64,000 nucleotides of DNA from Dermatemys mawii (GCA_007922305.1 ML677373.1:17118242-17182241), one strand, 5' to 3'. Positions 40,503-55,010 are shown, counted from the stretch's first letter. Made by a program: numbers and translations. The notes: a model not told the origin generated them from the sequence alone.

Positions 40503-41649
40503 ATCCTGTATGTTAATGATTTTAGCCTTTCAGTTCTGTGTATCTTATACCTAACATGTGAAGGACCAGATTTTTGCATTGTTGCAACCTCACTGTCTAT
40601 AACTCTCTTAGCACAAATAGTCATGAGATTGCACTAGTGTAAGGAGAGTGAAATTTGGCTTGATTAATTCAGTCCTGCCCTACTTAATCTGACGGTCCTC
40701 CTCCTTGTCTTCATATATTTGTAACCACGGCCAAGCAAAACTTTTATATTACAAATTCTTGAGAGAAAAAAATCTGAGTTATTTACCAAAGTTTGTGAGA
40801 ATTTAACATAGCATGAAGTTTTTACCCTTTCTGTTGTTGATAGTTTGGTTGGTTTGTGGTCAACATGATGAAATTTATCATTCAAAAGAGATCAGGAACT
40901 TTCTGAAAATTTGCCCTAAGGCAAAATTTTGCAATTCATATTAAACATCAAGGGCCAAATTATACTAAGTATCTTAATTGTACATGGTGCTTTTAGCCCA
41001 AAGGCTCCCCAAGTACTTTAAAACATGTGGTCCAAACCCTGCTGGTTCTCCCAGCCAAAATTTTCACTGGCTTCAGTGAGAGCAGGAAGATTAGACATAG
41101 CTGTTGTTTTTAAGGAGATATTGTCAGCTGAAAACCATATGTTGCAAACAGACACATGTATTGCCTATGAGACCAGGAACAGTTGAATGTGCTTTTCAAA
41201 AGCACTGATGGGAATTCGGTGCCCAGTTGTGCCTTTTGAAAATGTGCCCCTTAGATTATTACAAGTAAAAGAAGTTTAAAGTTCCAATTTGCTTGTCACT
41301 TTTCCACTATTGTGTTTGCTTTTTCCTTTAGCTGTGAATGCTGGAAATCCGTGACAGCAGTTTCACTTTTGTTTATAGTCAGTGCCACTTTCTTTTTTCT
41401 CCTTGATACAGTGCTTGAGGTTTCAAATGCTGCAAGGCAATATTTTTTGGTTTAAAAACAACTGTTTTCATTGGATTGCTTTTTATTATGGAAAGATTTC
41501 TACTGAGCTTTGGTTTAATACAAGCTTGTTTTTGCAACATTTACATGGTGGTGCAACTTGAAGTAACTTTGTCTCTCTTACACCTGAGAGCTACAATGCA
41601 CAATAGTTTAAAACAGAAACAGTGTAACCCTTTCACCGGTGAATTCTTA

Positions 41650-41850
41650 TTATTTATACTCTCATAGCATGTAGAGGCCGTAATCACACACATAACGATA
41701 GTCCCTACCGCAAAGATCTAAATAAAGGGGAAAGCTGTTGGGAAAGATTTGACCAAGGTCAGAGGCTTAGCCTGGAATGGAACCCAGGTCTCTAGAGTCC
41801 TGGTGCGGTGGCCTATCTATCCACTAGACAATGCTGGCTCTGTTCTTGGC
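41650..41850 (+). repeat. L2/MIR-like fragment
   Basis: GACCAAGGTCAGAGGCTTAG, AATGGAACCCAGGTCTCTAG and CTATCCACTAGACAATGCTG follow the order of ancient L2/MIR-type repeats. Weakly conserved. Confidence 0.5.
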
Positions 41851-42935
41851 GACGGCATACAAAACCCACTGCACAGATAGCTGTTACTGAAACTTCCATG
41901 TTGCGGAACAGTTTGTTACCTAAGGCATGGAAATGCCCGCCTGCCAAATATAAGCCCACTCACCAGGGATTGTGAAGAAAGATGTGGAAAACACACTGCA
42001 TTTTAAATACCATGGATGGATCATGCGTAGTCACTAGTTGGGGAAACACTTGTAGCACTGAAAAAGCCAAGAGTTGTTTGCCATCTGATTTCTTGTTACT
42101 TGAAAATGGTTGCACTTGCAGCTGATGTGTCTAGAAGCTTTGCAAATTACATATTAAATGTGTTCAGGCTCCTGGCAGTGGGTTATGTGAAAGTGTGTAG
42201 TTTACAAGTCTGTTGTCAGTTAATGTTTCATAAGGCTAGATGCTATTTAAACTCTACATTCAGTTTCCAGCAACAAGTAGAATATGATAAATATGTTGAC
42301 TATTTATTTTCAGAGAAGTAATCACCTTTTGGAGCATTTTTTTTAAAGCACAGGTGTTTATGCTTAGCCAGCAGTGTGCGTAATATTAAGATCAACAAAT
42401 GCTTGCCAGGAGAGAAACAGTATTACACTTAAAAGGGAACTTCAGCAGCTGAAAAAACCCATAGGGTGTTATCAGTTATACTGTTGTGAATTGACAGGAA
42501 CTCCACTGGATTCCGTTTCAATGGTGTAGAACTGGTGTATGTGAGAGCGGCATCAGGCCAGATGTATGCAGAATCCCAAGAGAAAATCCCCACCTTTCTT
42601 CTTTGGCATATAGAGACCAACAGAGATTAGCAAAGCATCAAACTATGGGGGGATGCTTTTATTTATAATTATTTGGATGAACTTCGCATCTCCAACCCCT
42701 GCCCGAAGCCAAAGTGAACAGCCTTTGTCTGGGGAAATGCACATGCAGGTGTGGACAGACTCCTACAACCTGCAAACCGGGCATGGGAATCTTCTTTGCC
42801 CCTCTAAAGGCTCCTACCCTGGCTCCCTAAAGCCATGATCCTTGCACATACACCCATACTATAGGTTGTGACCACTGGATCTGTGTCATGCCATGTCATC
42901 CCCCTTCCTGATCTGCTCTTGAACTGTTTTCAAGG

Positions 42936-43113
42936 CAGTGGTTCTCCACCTGCGGGCCACTTGCGGCCCAAACAGTACACATCTATGGCCCATGTGACAT
43001 TCTCAGGGCCATAAAGATCGTATATAGATATATATTGTATGGATGCAACCCACATAACACACAGAGAGCTGCATATGCAGCCCACAATAGTAAAGAGATT
43101 GAGAATGACTACT
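42936..43113. mobile_element. hAT-type MITE, CAGTGGTTCTC family
   Basis: Left end CAGTGGTTCTCCACCTGCGG, right end GATTGAGAATGACTACT, imperfect inverted repeats. The interior has CACTTGCGGCCCAA and ATGCAGCCCACAATAG, a type familiar from turtles. Target-site duplication not found. Confidence 0.7.
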
Positions 43114-44409
43114 CTGCTCTAGGAGTATCTGTTGAGGTCACGCACTGAAGCAGAGGGTCTACTGTAAATAATTACCCTGCAATGGCCTTCCCATACAAAA
43201 AGCACATCTCCATTGCAGAAGTGGTCTTACATAACATCTACAGCCCTAGATTCTTCTCTCAGCCACCTTGGTGACAATCTAGAATTAAATCACTGAGGTA
43301 TATGATGTTCCTCCTGATTTACACCAGTGTAACTGAAAGCAGAATCCATCCCTGTCTTTAAATAGTTTAATGTATGCTGTTGCCTTATTATAAACACCTA
43401 CCAAATATACGAAATAGGACTTGCAACATTGAGACTTCAAAGGAAAAGTATTAGAGCATGACCAAAGGGCGGTATTATTCTGATAATAGAAGCAGGAAAG
43501 AATTATCGCTTTCCTCATGCTCTGCTTTTCAGATAAATACTTCTTGAAAGAACAAATAAATATTCACCCAGACATGCTGAGTACATGCAACAGAGTTCTC
43601 TTTTAAATATCTAGGCTGGTGCACATTTTGATTCACCAAAATAATTTGCTAATGACCAGTTATCTAATATCGTTTTGACTGGATAGGGAAAAGATTCTAC
43701 ACTGAAAACCGTACGCTAGGATGCTTAAGGGTTTTTGGATTAGTCAAAGTACAGTTACTGTAGCTTTCCTAATTCAATGCAAGCCAGTAATGCAGTGTGC
43801 TTTAAAGAAATCTACCAGTACATCCTACAATCAAGCATGTATTTCCAAACAGGTAACATAATGCAGGCTTAGTCCTTATTGTTAATCATATGTTTGGTAC
43901 AGCAGAGTAAGAGGAGAAATGCTGTAAGGTTCACTGTGCACTTACAAGTCTAATTTGTTATGTAATATGAATGCATTTCAGAGATATACTGAGAGTGGGT
44001 TACACACACACAGAAGAATTAGCTACTGCTATATTCTGAAACACATGCCAGTGATCACAATGAGTAGGCTTTTGTTAAAAACCAGAGAAAAGACACATGG
44101 TTTTAATAGTCATTCTTGATATTTTTATTTAAATAACTCTGCTTTAGAGCTACCTTGAAAGATTATCTTTGATATAGCTATAGTGGCATTCTGTTGTCAA
44201 GTGATCAAATGCAAAATCCGCTTGAGAAAAACATCAACATGTAGATCCTGCAAATACAGTCCAATGCTGCTTCCGTTTTATATATTGTTGCAAGGTACAG
44301 CTTGAAATTAGGGAGGTTAATTACCCAGCTGGTTGGCTATTTTCTATGTAGATTCTCTCTCTCTTTTCATGCAAGATTCAGTCTGTACTGTTAAAATGTG
44401 AAACTAGTA

Positions 44410-46000
44410 AGGCTATCAAGGAATGAAAAAATTAATCACACTGTTAATAATAAAATACAAATTTATTTAAATATTTTTGGATGTTTTCTACATTTTCAAA
44501 TATATTGATTTCAACACAGAATACAAAGTGTACAGTGCTACTTTATATTTATTTTTGATTATGAGTATTTGCACTGTAAAAAAGGAAAAGAAATAGTATT
44601 TTCCAATTCACCAAGTACAAGTACTGTAGAACAATCTCTTTATCATGAAAGTTGAACTTACAAATGTAGAATTGTGTAAAAAAAGACTGCATTCAAAAAT
44701 AAAAAAATGTAAAATTTTAGAGCCTGCAAATCCACTCAGTCCTACTTCTTGTTCAGCCAATCACTCAGACATACAAGTTTGTTAGGAGGTAATGCTGCCT
44801 GCTTCTTGTTTACAATGTCACCTGAAAGTGAGAACAGGTAACTGGTGTCGCAAGATATTTACTTACCAAATGCGCTAAAGATTAATATGTCCCTTCATGC
44901 TTCAGTCACCATTCCAGGGGGCATGCATCCATGCTGATGACAGGTTCTACTCGATAACAATCCAAAGCAGTTCAGACCGACGCAAGTTCATTTTCATTAT
45001 TTGAGCCAGATGCCACCAGCAGATTGTTGATTTTTCTCTCTTGGTGGTCTGGGATCTGTAGTTTCCGCATCAGAATGTTGCTTTTTTAAGACTTCAGAAA
45101 GCATGCTCCACACCTCGTCCCTGTCAGATTTTCGAAGGCACTTCAGATTCTTAGCTACAGCACTCGACCCAAGGTTATCTTTAGAAATTTCACATTGGTA
45201 CCTTCTTTGCGTTTTGTCAAATCTGCTGTGAAAGAATTCTTAAAATGAACAACACGTGCTGGGTCATTGTTCGAAATTGATGTAACATGAAATATATGGC
45301 AGAATGCGGGTAAAACAGAGCGGGGACATATAATTCTCCCTCAAGGAGTTCAGTCTCAAATTGAATTAACACATTATTTTTTCACAAGTGTCATCAGCAT
45401 GGAAGCATGTCCTCTGGAATGGTGGTCGAAGCATGAAGGGACATACAAAAATTTAGCGTATCTGGCACATAAATATCTTGCAATGCCGGCAACAAAAGTG
45501 CCATGCAAATGCCTGTTTTCACTTTCTGATGACATTGTAGATCACAAGAGGGCAGCATTATCTCTTGTAAATGGAAACAAACTTGTTTGTCTTAGCAATT
45601 GGCTGAACAAGAAGTAGGACTGAGTGGACTTGTAGGCTCTGAAGTTGTAATTGTTTTGTTTTTGAGTGCAGTTATGTAACAAAAAAATTACTTTTGTAAA
45701 TTGTACTTACATGACAAAGAGATTACACTACAGTACTTGCATGAGGTGAATTGAAAAATACTATTTCTTTTATTTATCATTTTTACAGTACAAATATTTC
45801 TATTAAAAATAATATACACTTTGATTTCAATTACAACACAGAATAAAATATATATGAAAATGTAGAAAAACATCCAAAATATGTAATAAATGGCAATTAG
45901 TATTCTGTTGTTTAACAGTGTGATTAAAACTATGATTAATCACTATTATTTTTTTTTTAGTTAGTCCTTGAGTTAACTGCGATTAATCAAGAGCCCTAAA
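44410..46000. mobile_element. Fold-back hAT transposon derivative
   Basis: A 1.6-kb element flanked by AACTAGTA (44402-44409) and AACTAGCA (46001-46008), an 8-bp hAT-type duplication with one change. Two long arms, about 44432-44942 and 45389-45927, are inverted copies of the 3' part of a hAT transposon. The 446-bp spacer between them encodes decayed transposase on the minus strand (NDPARVVHFKNSFT, SDRDEVWSMLSEVLKK) continuous with the left arm. The plus-strand right arm still has an open 72-codon frame (45399-45617) for the hAT C-terminal dimerisation region (CLFSLSDDIVDHKRAALS). The outermost left end is shorter than the right. It is not a host gene. Confidence 0.88.
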
Positions 46001-48814
46001 AACTAGCATTCTTCAGGTGTGACGTGTTGGTATTCTCCAGAAATTTGCTCATGCAACTCCAGAAGGTATTCAAATTTCCAGTGCATATGGATTTTACTCC
46101 TCTAATATGATTAAGCTCTGAAAAGTGAGTTATGCAAAATTGTGCAAGAAAAAGCGCAGTGTTTGCGGGATACAGGAGTATTTCCAGTTGAATGCTAGAA
46201 GAAGCTAAAATGGTCTCAAGGCTCCATTGTCATCTGCAATTTAGCACAACTCATTGATAAACAAAGGCCTGCAAAAAGGCTAACAAAGTGGACACAAATT
46301 TAATTCCCTTATCATGTTCATTGAAGTAAAATGATTTCATTATTCCTTGTGCAATCAACAGTGCCATGTTTCCCATTAATGGCATTTGATTCCAAAGCCA
46401 AACATCAATGAGTATGGTAGAAACTTGGATTTTTACTTTGTAAGGTAGGCTAGCTTCATAAGATGACTTTAACTTTGTTCATCTATGCAGAAGCTACAAA
46501 TGAAATCGTAGCAGTGCTTAAACTGCAGTTCCTTGTGAGAGATGTATGTTCTCAGGCCTCGATACCTGCGGATGTTACTGAATCAATGCCCATTTGTGTG
46601 TGGCAATATAGCTAACTCAGTCCAGGGTGTGATTAACTAGATAATAGGAAGTGGCAGACGCAATAGCTGGTCATATAGAATTTGGTTTTATCACAGCAAT
46701 CTGACTATAAACAAAAGCACTGTATAGTACATCTCAATTACTTGCCATTCAAAAAGTAATTAAAGTGCCTCACTTGAAGGGAAAGAAAGTGTGTCCCTGT
46801 GATTATAAATGAATGCGATTTAAAACCAAAAATGTCAAGAGTCCTTCCTAACTCCCGGTTTTTAGTTTAGCTCTGCAGCACTCTGACTGTGAATGAATGA
46901 CAGCAATTAAATGCACAGACAAAATACTTATCCAAAATACCTGTGAGACTTTATGGTCTCTGGTGGATAGGACATTGGGCTGGGAATCAGGATATTATAT
47001 TTTAGTATCATCTAAATGATTATGCTTTATATCCACCATGCTAATTTATCTTGAATATTCCTTTTGCTTTAGAAATACAACATTGGATGGTGTTTTGGAC
47101 TCAATATAACAGTACAATTAAATGCGTGCTGCTCTGTATGCATATTGTAGTCCTAATAGGATGCCATGTTAATCATGTATAATTACCATTGTATTGCTGC
47201 CTTTTTGGTGTCTAAGACATGGTTCTATTTCCTTAGTTATGTATGTCTGTTCCAGCTACATATCTCAGCCAATCCCCATTTATTCGTTCCTTGCTGTGGC
47301 TACTTTGCCAGAAAAGAACTGGTAGGTTTTGGAACATTACTTAAACAGAAAATTTCAGAATTTTTGATATTTTATGGACCAAGCCACCAATAGTTCATTT
47401 TTATGATTTATATTTATCAATAGTATTCTCCATAATTTCCCAGCCCTGGAAACCCACTATTATTTGTCTTCTGTTGCTGCGACACCTACTGCATATTTTC
47501 TCCACTCCCTCTGGGTTGTTCTGAGCATCAGCAGTCACTGGGTTATTGTAGATTTTATTTTTTGCAACAAGGAAGTGGAAACACACAAATCATTTTCTTT
47601 CCAGTTTCTGCTGCAGCTCCATGTATCACAGTGAAATGACCCTATTGACAAAATCGAGACAGTATTTTGAACGTATGATTTTCTTTTCCGACTCCACTTC
47701 TGTTGTTCTGATTTTTTTTAAAAAAATAACATGCATACACAAACAGCTTTTCTTAATGTTTTCATGTTATTAATAGATTTCAGGATCTCTATAGCTAAAT
47801 ATTGTTGTTTTCATTGTTTACATATCAAGTGACTAAATGCTTATTCAAAGAACATATTTTACCTAATTAAACCATATGACAACCAGTAATTCATGGTAGC
47901 TAATCTCTGCAGCAGCTATGAGTTTGGAGCTATTTCAGTCAGAAAATTTTACGACAAGAGGATGGATAGAGAGAGGGACAAAATAGCCTCTACTCATTGC
48001 TTCTGCTTTGATCCCAATCCAATAGTCTATTCCACGACTGGAAAATATTACAGTATCCTACAGAAAAGGCAGCAACTCTGCACTTTTTATCAATGTGGCT
48101 ACTGGGAACTATAACACCGTACAAAGCTGCGGTACAGTTGTTATAGGCGTTTCCTTGTTAGAACTTGCTTGTATTCCAAGCACTGAATCAAAATCAATGG
48201 AGGCCACTCAGAGGCTAGTTAAATACCTAATCCGGTGGAAAGAATACTCGAATGTAGGGGAAGGGATCCCAAGAAACGAAAGGGTAAATGGTAAGCTGCA
48301 GAGTTTGTCATCACTACTCAGTGGGACAGCGAGTGGCATCAATGTGAGGAAGAATGGCAGAAGTTGGCCCTCCAGGAAGTCCTGGTCCCACTGAAATCAC
48401 TATTGAAATTCTAGTACATTTCAGTGGGAATTTTTTGTGATTTTGACCCTAGGATTCTACCACATTCCAGCTGGTCAGCATGGCAAACTCTCTTTCCCTC
48501 CCCGTAAATGTCAGATTCCTTCCCTGCAAATGGCACTTCCAAATAACCGCAACCCCAAGAGAACTCTAGAAATGGCAGCCTGATGCCAAGATAGGCTTTT
48601 GATTTTGAACAGTCGCAGACAAGGGGAGTCAAACATTGCTACTAAGGGCCAGACTGTGATACCCTTATTCCCCTTGACTAGTCCCATTGATAGGGCTGCT
48701 TAACATAAGAGTATGGCAATCGAACACTAAATGGTTAGCACTGTTTCCTTCTCCTTTATATCTATAGTACAGTTGCAATGCCATATATAATGCAACAGAC
48801 TAAGTGAAATGTTG

Positions 48815-48895
48815 TAGAACGTAGGACTGGAATGGACCTACTAGCTCATAGAATCCAGTCCCATACTGTTGCAGGCAATCCTATCATATAAACCC
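48815..48895 (-). mobile_element. CR1 3'-end fragment, minus orientation
   Basis: ACGTAGGACTGGAATGGACC and CATAGAATCCAGTCCC resemble the reversed CR1 3' UTR. Short and diverged. Confidence 0.5.
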
Positions 48896-48967
48896 ATTCC
48901 CAAATGTAGCTGTGCCCAATCCACAGAGGATATGTGCCTGGCAGAGCTCTAGCAAGCAAGTGGTGTC

Positions 48968-49025
48968 TCTTTAGCTCAGGTTGTGTGTGTTTCACTCTGG
49001 AAGTCTCTAGTTCAATCCCTGGTGT
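48968..49025 (+). repeat. Possible tRNA-derived SINE head
   Basis: CTTTAGCTCAGGTTGTGTG resembles a Pol III A box and CTAGTTCAATCCCTGG a B box, spaced as in tRNA-derived SINEs. It does not fold as an intact tRNA, so I do not call a tRNA gene. Confidence 0.4.
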
Positions 49026-52000
49026 ATCAGCCAAGATGGCAGCTGTCAGACAAGTAGAGACGTATTTGACTACTTGCTGCAGCTGCGGGCTTGCTGACAG
49101 CCCTCTCCCATTGTTCAGTGTCAGGGTGGTTTGCTGGGCCAGCTCATTCAAATGCAATGGCAGTGAAAGTGGCTGAAAGGTCACTGGAGCCAAGCAGTTT
49201 GTATCCTGTAAAATTTTGTTTTATAGTAGTTTAATTTTCACACCCTGCTATTGCCTTAATAATGATCGCCATGTAACACTGCATTTACTTGCCACGTGAT
49301 GCCTCTGCTGAACTGGATTGTGTCTCTGCAGAGGGTAGTAACTTTATAGGCCAATTTCATATTAAGGAGAGTGGCATTTAGTGAACGGCAGCATCATTGC
49401 CAAACAGCACCTTGGAGAAGACAGCTCTGCAGTCTTGGAGCAGGAAAGAATGTGACGAAAGCACAGTGGATGACTAGAAAATCAACTCAGTAATTCGCCA
49501 TGGCCCATGTGTGTAATAACATTTGGATTCTGGACTTTGCACTTGCCAGAGAAGTGCTAAGTGACCGTAAAGCTGCCCTGGTCTGTTTAAAGCTGGCATG
49601 GCTGCCATGGGTCTCTGGTAGGAATGAAACCGGCTGTAGATCTTTGGCTGGGTAACCAGTGAATACAGGAAAGGCCTCAGATCTCCAGGATGACAATCTC
49701 GCTGGAAAACACAACATTATGTCTGGAAGCGAAGAATCAGATAGTGAGTCAGGAGCCGGGTACATTGTGAGGATCAGCAGCTTGGTCTTTATTAATTCGA
49801 ACTGGCAAACCCTTTTAATCCACACGGTTTTGCTCTTCTCGTTGGGTAATTACTAGTGCTGAAAATTTCCTTTGAGGAGAATCTGCACTCCGCAAGGGCG
49901 AAATGCCTTTTCACTTCCAGCTTAAGTCTCTGTGGCCCATTCAAAGCTCTTGTGTCCAGTTTGCTGATTTACCAGAAGGGGGATGTTTCATTTGCTCCCA
50001 GCCAGGTGGTTTAACATGCCTAGTTTAGAGAATGAAAATGGTTTGCATGGATTGTTGCCAGCAGCCACCATATTAAAAAACCCCTCTAAACTTGCTTTCT
50101 GTCTGCTCCTGACAACTTTGTGTGAAGCAGATAAATGGTGTCTGTCATAAATTCTGCATGTCAGAGGGCTGGAATGTGAAATCCACCCTTTGAGGCTAAA
50201 GAGATGGATGTTGCCAGGAAAACCGTTCATGAATGACAAATTGATATTAAATCCTCTCATAGGAAGTACCAACTTTAGAAGGAAAACAATATTCCTTTTC
50301 TCCCGAATAAAAGAGTGAGTGATAAAATATCTGAGCTTTGCCCTCAGTGGCAAAACTGCCGTTGACTTCAATCTAAATAGTTCACGTTCTGATCCACAAA
50401 GCCAATACCCTCCCCCAAACCCCTCTAGTGTGCCCACCTCTACTGAGATGCTTTAAGAAATCAGCTAATCGGTGATGGCTGGACTAGGTGGGTATCTGCT
50501 TGAAATGAGCTTTGTGCGAGCATGGTAAATGATTTAAATTCTCCCTGATTTTAGGCAGAGTCACACAGATAATCTTAGTGGAAAGTAAAGTCTTGGTGAA
50601 AAATCTTCAGTCCAAAGTATTGGACACAAAAATGTTTTTCTTCCAAACCAGATCCAGGTGACTTCTCTTCCTTCCGATATATTTTGTCATTGAACAAACA
50701 TAGTAATGATAACCATTGCAATGGATATCCCTTTTGTCACATGTCTATTTCAGTCCCTCCATGGCCCTCTGAGGATGTCCCTGGACACTTGCAGATCATG
50801 TTCTGCAGAGACATTGTGTTTAACATTGACGGCTCGTGCTCCGTGCAAATGAATCCTGTTCCATTGCCTCACTCCAAGAACCAAGGAACGGCTGGTGCTG
50901 CTTAGTGATCTTCCAGGTCAGCAGTTCCTTTGGGGCAGTCACACTGATTTTCTGCACGTTGGCACATGTGAATCTAGATTGCATCGTGCATGTCATTGCC
51001 TAAAGGTGTGCAGTGCTACCAGGAGTAGAGGATGGAGGAACAATAGCAGCATATAGAGTATCAGAACTTTCGACAGCCTCAGGGGAATCAGTGTGAACAG
51101 ACTGTGCTAATGCAGATCACCAGCTCTGTTTCATGATCTCAAACAGTTTGTTGGCCCTATATGGGCTGTTCCATGTTGCTGGATATTATTAAAAGGGCTT
51201 CCTGTGCACGTTATTCAGGTCTCACTCTATGCTTGCCCATCACTATATGTTGTTTTTCAGTGGTCCACTTCTCTTCCTCCCCTGTCCCATCCTAGACACT
51301 CTGATATTCCGCTCCGTAGGTTCTGAGTCTGGAAGACAGCTGGAAAAGCCTTCTTCCAGCCATCACAGTTGCTTTCAGCATGCAGCACCCAATGCTTCCT
51401 ACAAACAGAATAACACAAGTGAGTCCCTTAAACGTGTGATGGAGAACGTAAAATAGGGAGATGAGAATTAAATTGGCCATTCTGTGTAATTGGTGACATG
51501 AAACATGAACTCCTTCCTTTGGGGAAATGCCAATAGCCCTTCTGCTGTGTACTCTGGTTACCCAGCATTGAACCCACACGGAGATCAAGGCAGAAAGCCC
51601 TCTACATCCAGAAATCAACAACACACCAAGAAAAACAAAGACGAGAAGGACACTGAGTTGTTATATAGCCGTCTTCTCTTTCAGTCTCAGGAGGTCAATT
51701 GGCTGGAGTCCGCAATAAACATACTGAGTGGGACTTATTCCTTAGAATCATGCAACCCCACTGGTATAACTGAGTATAAGTGACTGGTAGAGCTGAGGGC
51801 AGAAGTTGTCCCACTGGTCTCTGAGCACCTCTTAGGAGGTATTATCATTTTCTTTTCTGGCCCAGTTTAGTTCGTCCCTCCTCAGAGGGTCTGTAGTTCC
51901 TCTGCTGCTGCAGTTTCTTTGGGCTCATTATATCTCAGTGTATTGTGTTAGGTGGCTAAAGTTGATTTAAACTGGTACAGTCAGTTCTTCCTACCACCCA

Positions 52001-53215
52001 GATATAGTAATTGTACAGCAAATTAGCGCCTTTCAAGAGGTAAATGTAGCTTTGGAGGAGTCAGTCTAAGTAGATATAAACACGAATAATTTGCACAACA
52101 TTTCAGGTGGAAGCCCTGCTTGATAGAGTTGAGTTGGTAGAATAATGTGGCTATAAATTACTCTGGAATTATTACAGCAGTCTGCTGCTTTTCACTCTTC
52201 TTTATTAATACCACTGGCTTTTTACCAATATATGTTGTTCAGTGGCACATCTCTTAATTCAGAGCTTACCATTGTTTGCATTTTTTTTAGAAGATGCTGC
52301 TCTGTTTTCTAGCAGCATTGCCCTGGATTTCTTGCGGGGAAGGGACTGGGGAGAGAGAAGGATTTTTGACTGACCTCTCACAATTGAGCATTTTCTGTAG
52401 TGTCTGGTTTTGGATGCCTAGGAGGTAGGTTTCAGATTCTGCCTTACTTCTGTGGTACGTATGAAATCATTCGACCATCTGGCCTCTTGCTTACACCAAG
52501 GTAACACCATTCATTGGTGTGAGATGAAAACCAGGCCCATTATCCATGCAGTGGTAGGTCCAGTCCACCTGGCATGCAACTTCTGTAGCCCATGGAAAGA
52601 ATTCCATGGGTAGCTTTCCTGGAAGCTATTCCTGATCCTGAGGCATAAATCTCCTCAGCCAAAAGGATGCAAGCTACCCAGTTAATCATTCCAGGAAGCT
52701 CTAGATTTTGAGAAACCCTGGGTGAGACATTTGGGGTCCCAGTGAGACTCAGTCAGTTGTGTAGCGCATTTTGGGGTAGAGCAGGCAAACTTGGCAGCTG
52801 TCATTAGTGGTTTGAGCAGGAAAAGTGCTAGTAGGGGCTGGGAATTGGGGTTCTGAGCTCTCAAGTTCATCTCAGAAATTGGGGGATAGCAGCCGACCAA
52901 GCATGTGTTCTAAGCTGACTTTGCTCTTGGGAATGAGGTAAGGAAGGGAAGAGTCAGAGTGCACTGCAGGCCATAACTAATGGGCAGTAAATGTCCTGTA
53001 TAATATTCCCATTCCTCTGCTGGCACTGGAGCCCGGCAAAGAGTAACTTTGGTGGTAAAGTATGGGGGTCACTTGGGAGTCTCCAGAACAGAGCAGAGAA
53101 TGGGCAATCAGGTCTTAGAGCTTGACTTTAAGAGAGGCTGGGCACTTGCACCTCTGGCTGATTTCAGCAGGAGAGATGAGTTCTCCGCGTGTCTGAAAAT
53201 TAGGCCTTAACTAGT

Positions 53216-53330
53216 GTGTGCCTTGGTTTCCCCATCTGTTAAATGGGGATAATAATATTCCGCTTACCTGCTTCCAAGAGGTATTATGAAGTGCAAAAGT
53301 GTTTTGAGAAGCACGATCCAGTCCATAGAT
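53216..53330 (+). repeat. MIR-like SINE 3' part
   Basis: GTGCCTTGGTTTCCCCATCT, GTTAAATGGGGATAATAATA and a GAAGTGCAAAAGTGTTTTGA tail follow the MIR core-to-tail order. Confidence 0.7.
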
Positions 53331-54834
53331 AGCAGGTGTTGGAGCAAAGGGAGGTATTTACTATAATTACAGAAACCCTCTTAAACTTTCAATTCTTTAT
53401 TTACTCTCCCACTCCTGCTGTAGATAGAAACTTTTGTCTTTTATGTTCAGCCTTTTGCCCATTGCACCTGTTTCAGTTCAGCAGCACTGTCACTAATAGC
53501 ATCCATTATGTGTTGTCACTAACACAGATCTGTGTCTTCACTGAATGAATCAGGTGAATGGAGCAGGCTAAGAGTAAAGGGAAGGAAAATCTTCTCTCTG
53601 CAAACAAATATATTGATAGTCAACAGTAAAACTAAAAGAAATACGGTCAGATAAGTATATTAGGATAAGAGTGATCACTTTAGCATTGATACAGTGTTTT
53701 TTTAAAACAACTTTGCCAGAATGCAGGGGCTGCCCTTTAAAGACAAGCTGCCACGCTGGAATGGAAATTAATTGAAGATCAGAATATGTGTTCAGTGCCC
53801 TCAGTAAGCAGACTCTGATGGGAGTTCAGCATAGGAATGAGTTTTAAGTAACCTTTTAAAAATCCATTCTTCCCCATGAATTTCATGGGATTCTTGCTGT
53901 TAGTGATGCAACTGCAAACCAGGAAATGCTAAGGGATTTCAGAGGGGGAAAATGCAGAAAAAGATAAATTTAAACTGAATTCCCTCCAGACCCGGTTAGT
54001 GCTTTTGGTGCATTTCTGGCTTAGTTCAGTTTTCATTGTAGCATTGGTTTTGCAACTGACCTTTAAATCCCAGTGTCTTGATATGAATTGTCAGGACTGG
54101 CAGTTCATTACTAAATTTGTAGTTTACCTGCAAACAGGTTTTGTCTAGTTTGGAATTTCTTTTCCCCAGACTATAAGAGCACTTAATATCCACAAAGGTT
54201 AGGCCCCAAACCTGCAATGGGATCTGTGTAGGGTGGACACTGTGCCTGAGAGGAGGCCCATTGGTGTCCATGGAATTCCATTCAGCAAGGGACCACCCAT
54301 GAGGATCTAGTTAAATCTCCAGTGCCGTAGGTAGGAAGGATGTTAACCTGTTGACTCTCATTCTTATATTTTTTTTTTATTCCCAGTTCTGCCATAGACT
54401 TTCTTTCGTAATGTGAATCCATAATGTGCGAGTTGTTTTTTATGCCTTTATGGTTTATGCTTACCAATTTTCCATTTCAACCATGAAGGATAAAAACTTC
54501 TTTTTAAACAAAAACTAAGACTTTCACATAATCACAGGACTCAAGGAGCTGGGCTTCAGGAAACACACCAAATATTATTTAACAGGCGAACTTCACAGAC
54601 ATGAGCAGGCTCCCAACAAAATGATCACAGCTGCATCCTGTGTGACTCTCTTTGTTTGTCAATAGCATTTATCTACTTCAAAGAGGTGATTGTGAGGAAA
54701 AATTAATGAATATTTGTAAAGCTTGTGTAATCCTCTGATAGTAACTGCTATAAAAGGACAAATGATGTTGCTATTATAATTTTGAAATATTCGTATGGCG
54801 GTAATTCTCAAAGGCCTGGATCCGAGCATCATGT

Positions 54835-55010
54835 GCTAAGTGTTGTACCAACACAGATAAAGAGTCAGTGCCCACAGGCACATGCAACTTAACCTTCTAG
54901 CAGCCCTGTGAGTGGAAAGATAAATACTAAAATCCCCATTTCACTGGGGTAACAGAGGCAGAGGTTTTGATGGCTTGGTCAAGTTCACCGAGGAAATCAT
55001 TGGCAAGAGA
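54835..55010 (+). repeat. L2/MIR-like fragment
   Basis: CAGCCCTGTGAGTGG, AAAATCCCCATTTCACTGGG and GGCAGAGGTTTTGATGG resemble L2/MIR 3' sequence. Confidence 0.55.

Noticed and set aside
45399..45617. 72-codon frame as a domesticated transposase gene
   Set aside because: It lies in one arm of a fold-back transposon with flanking target duplication and has no upstream exon or promoter evidence.
48968..49025. tRNA gene
   Set aside because: Only A- and B-box-like motifs are present; no cloverleaf or acceptor stem could be traced, so a SINE head is more likely.
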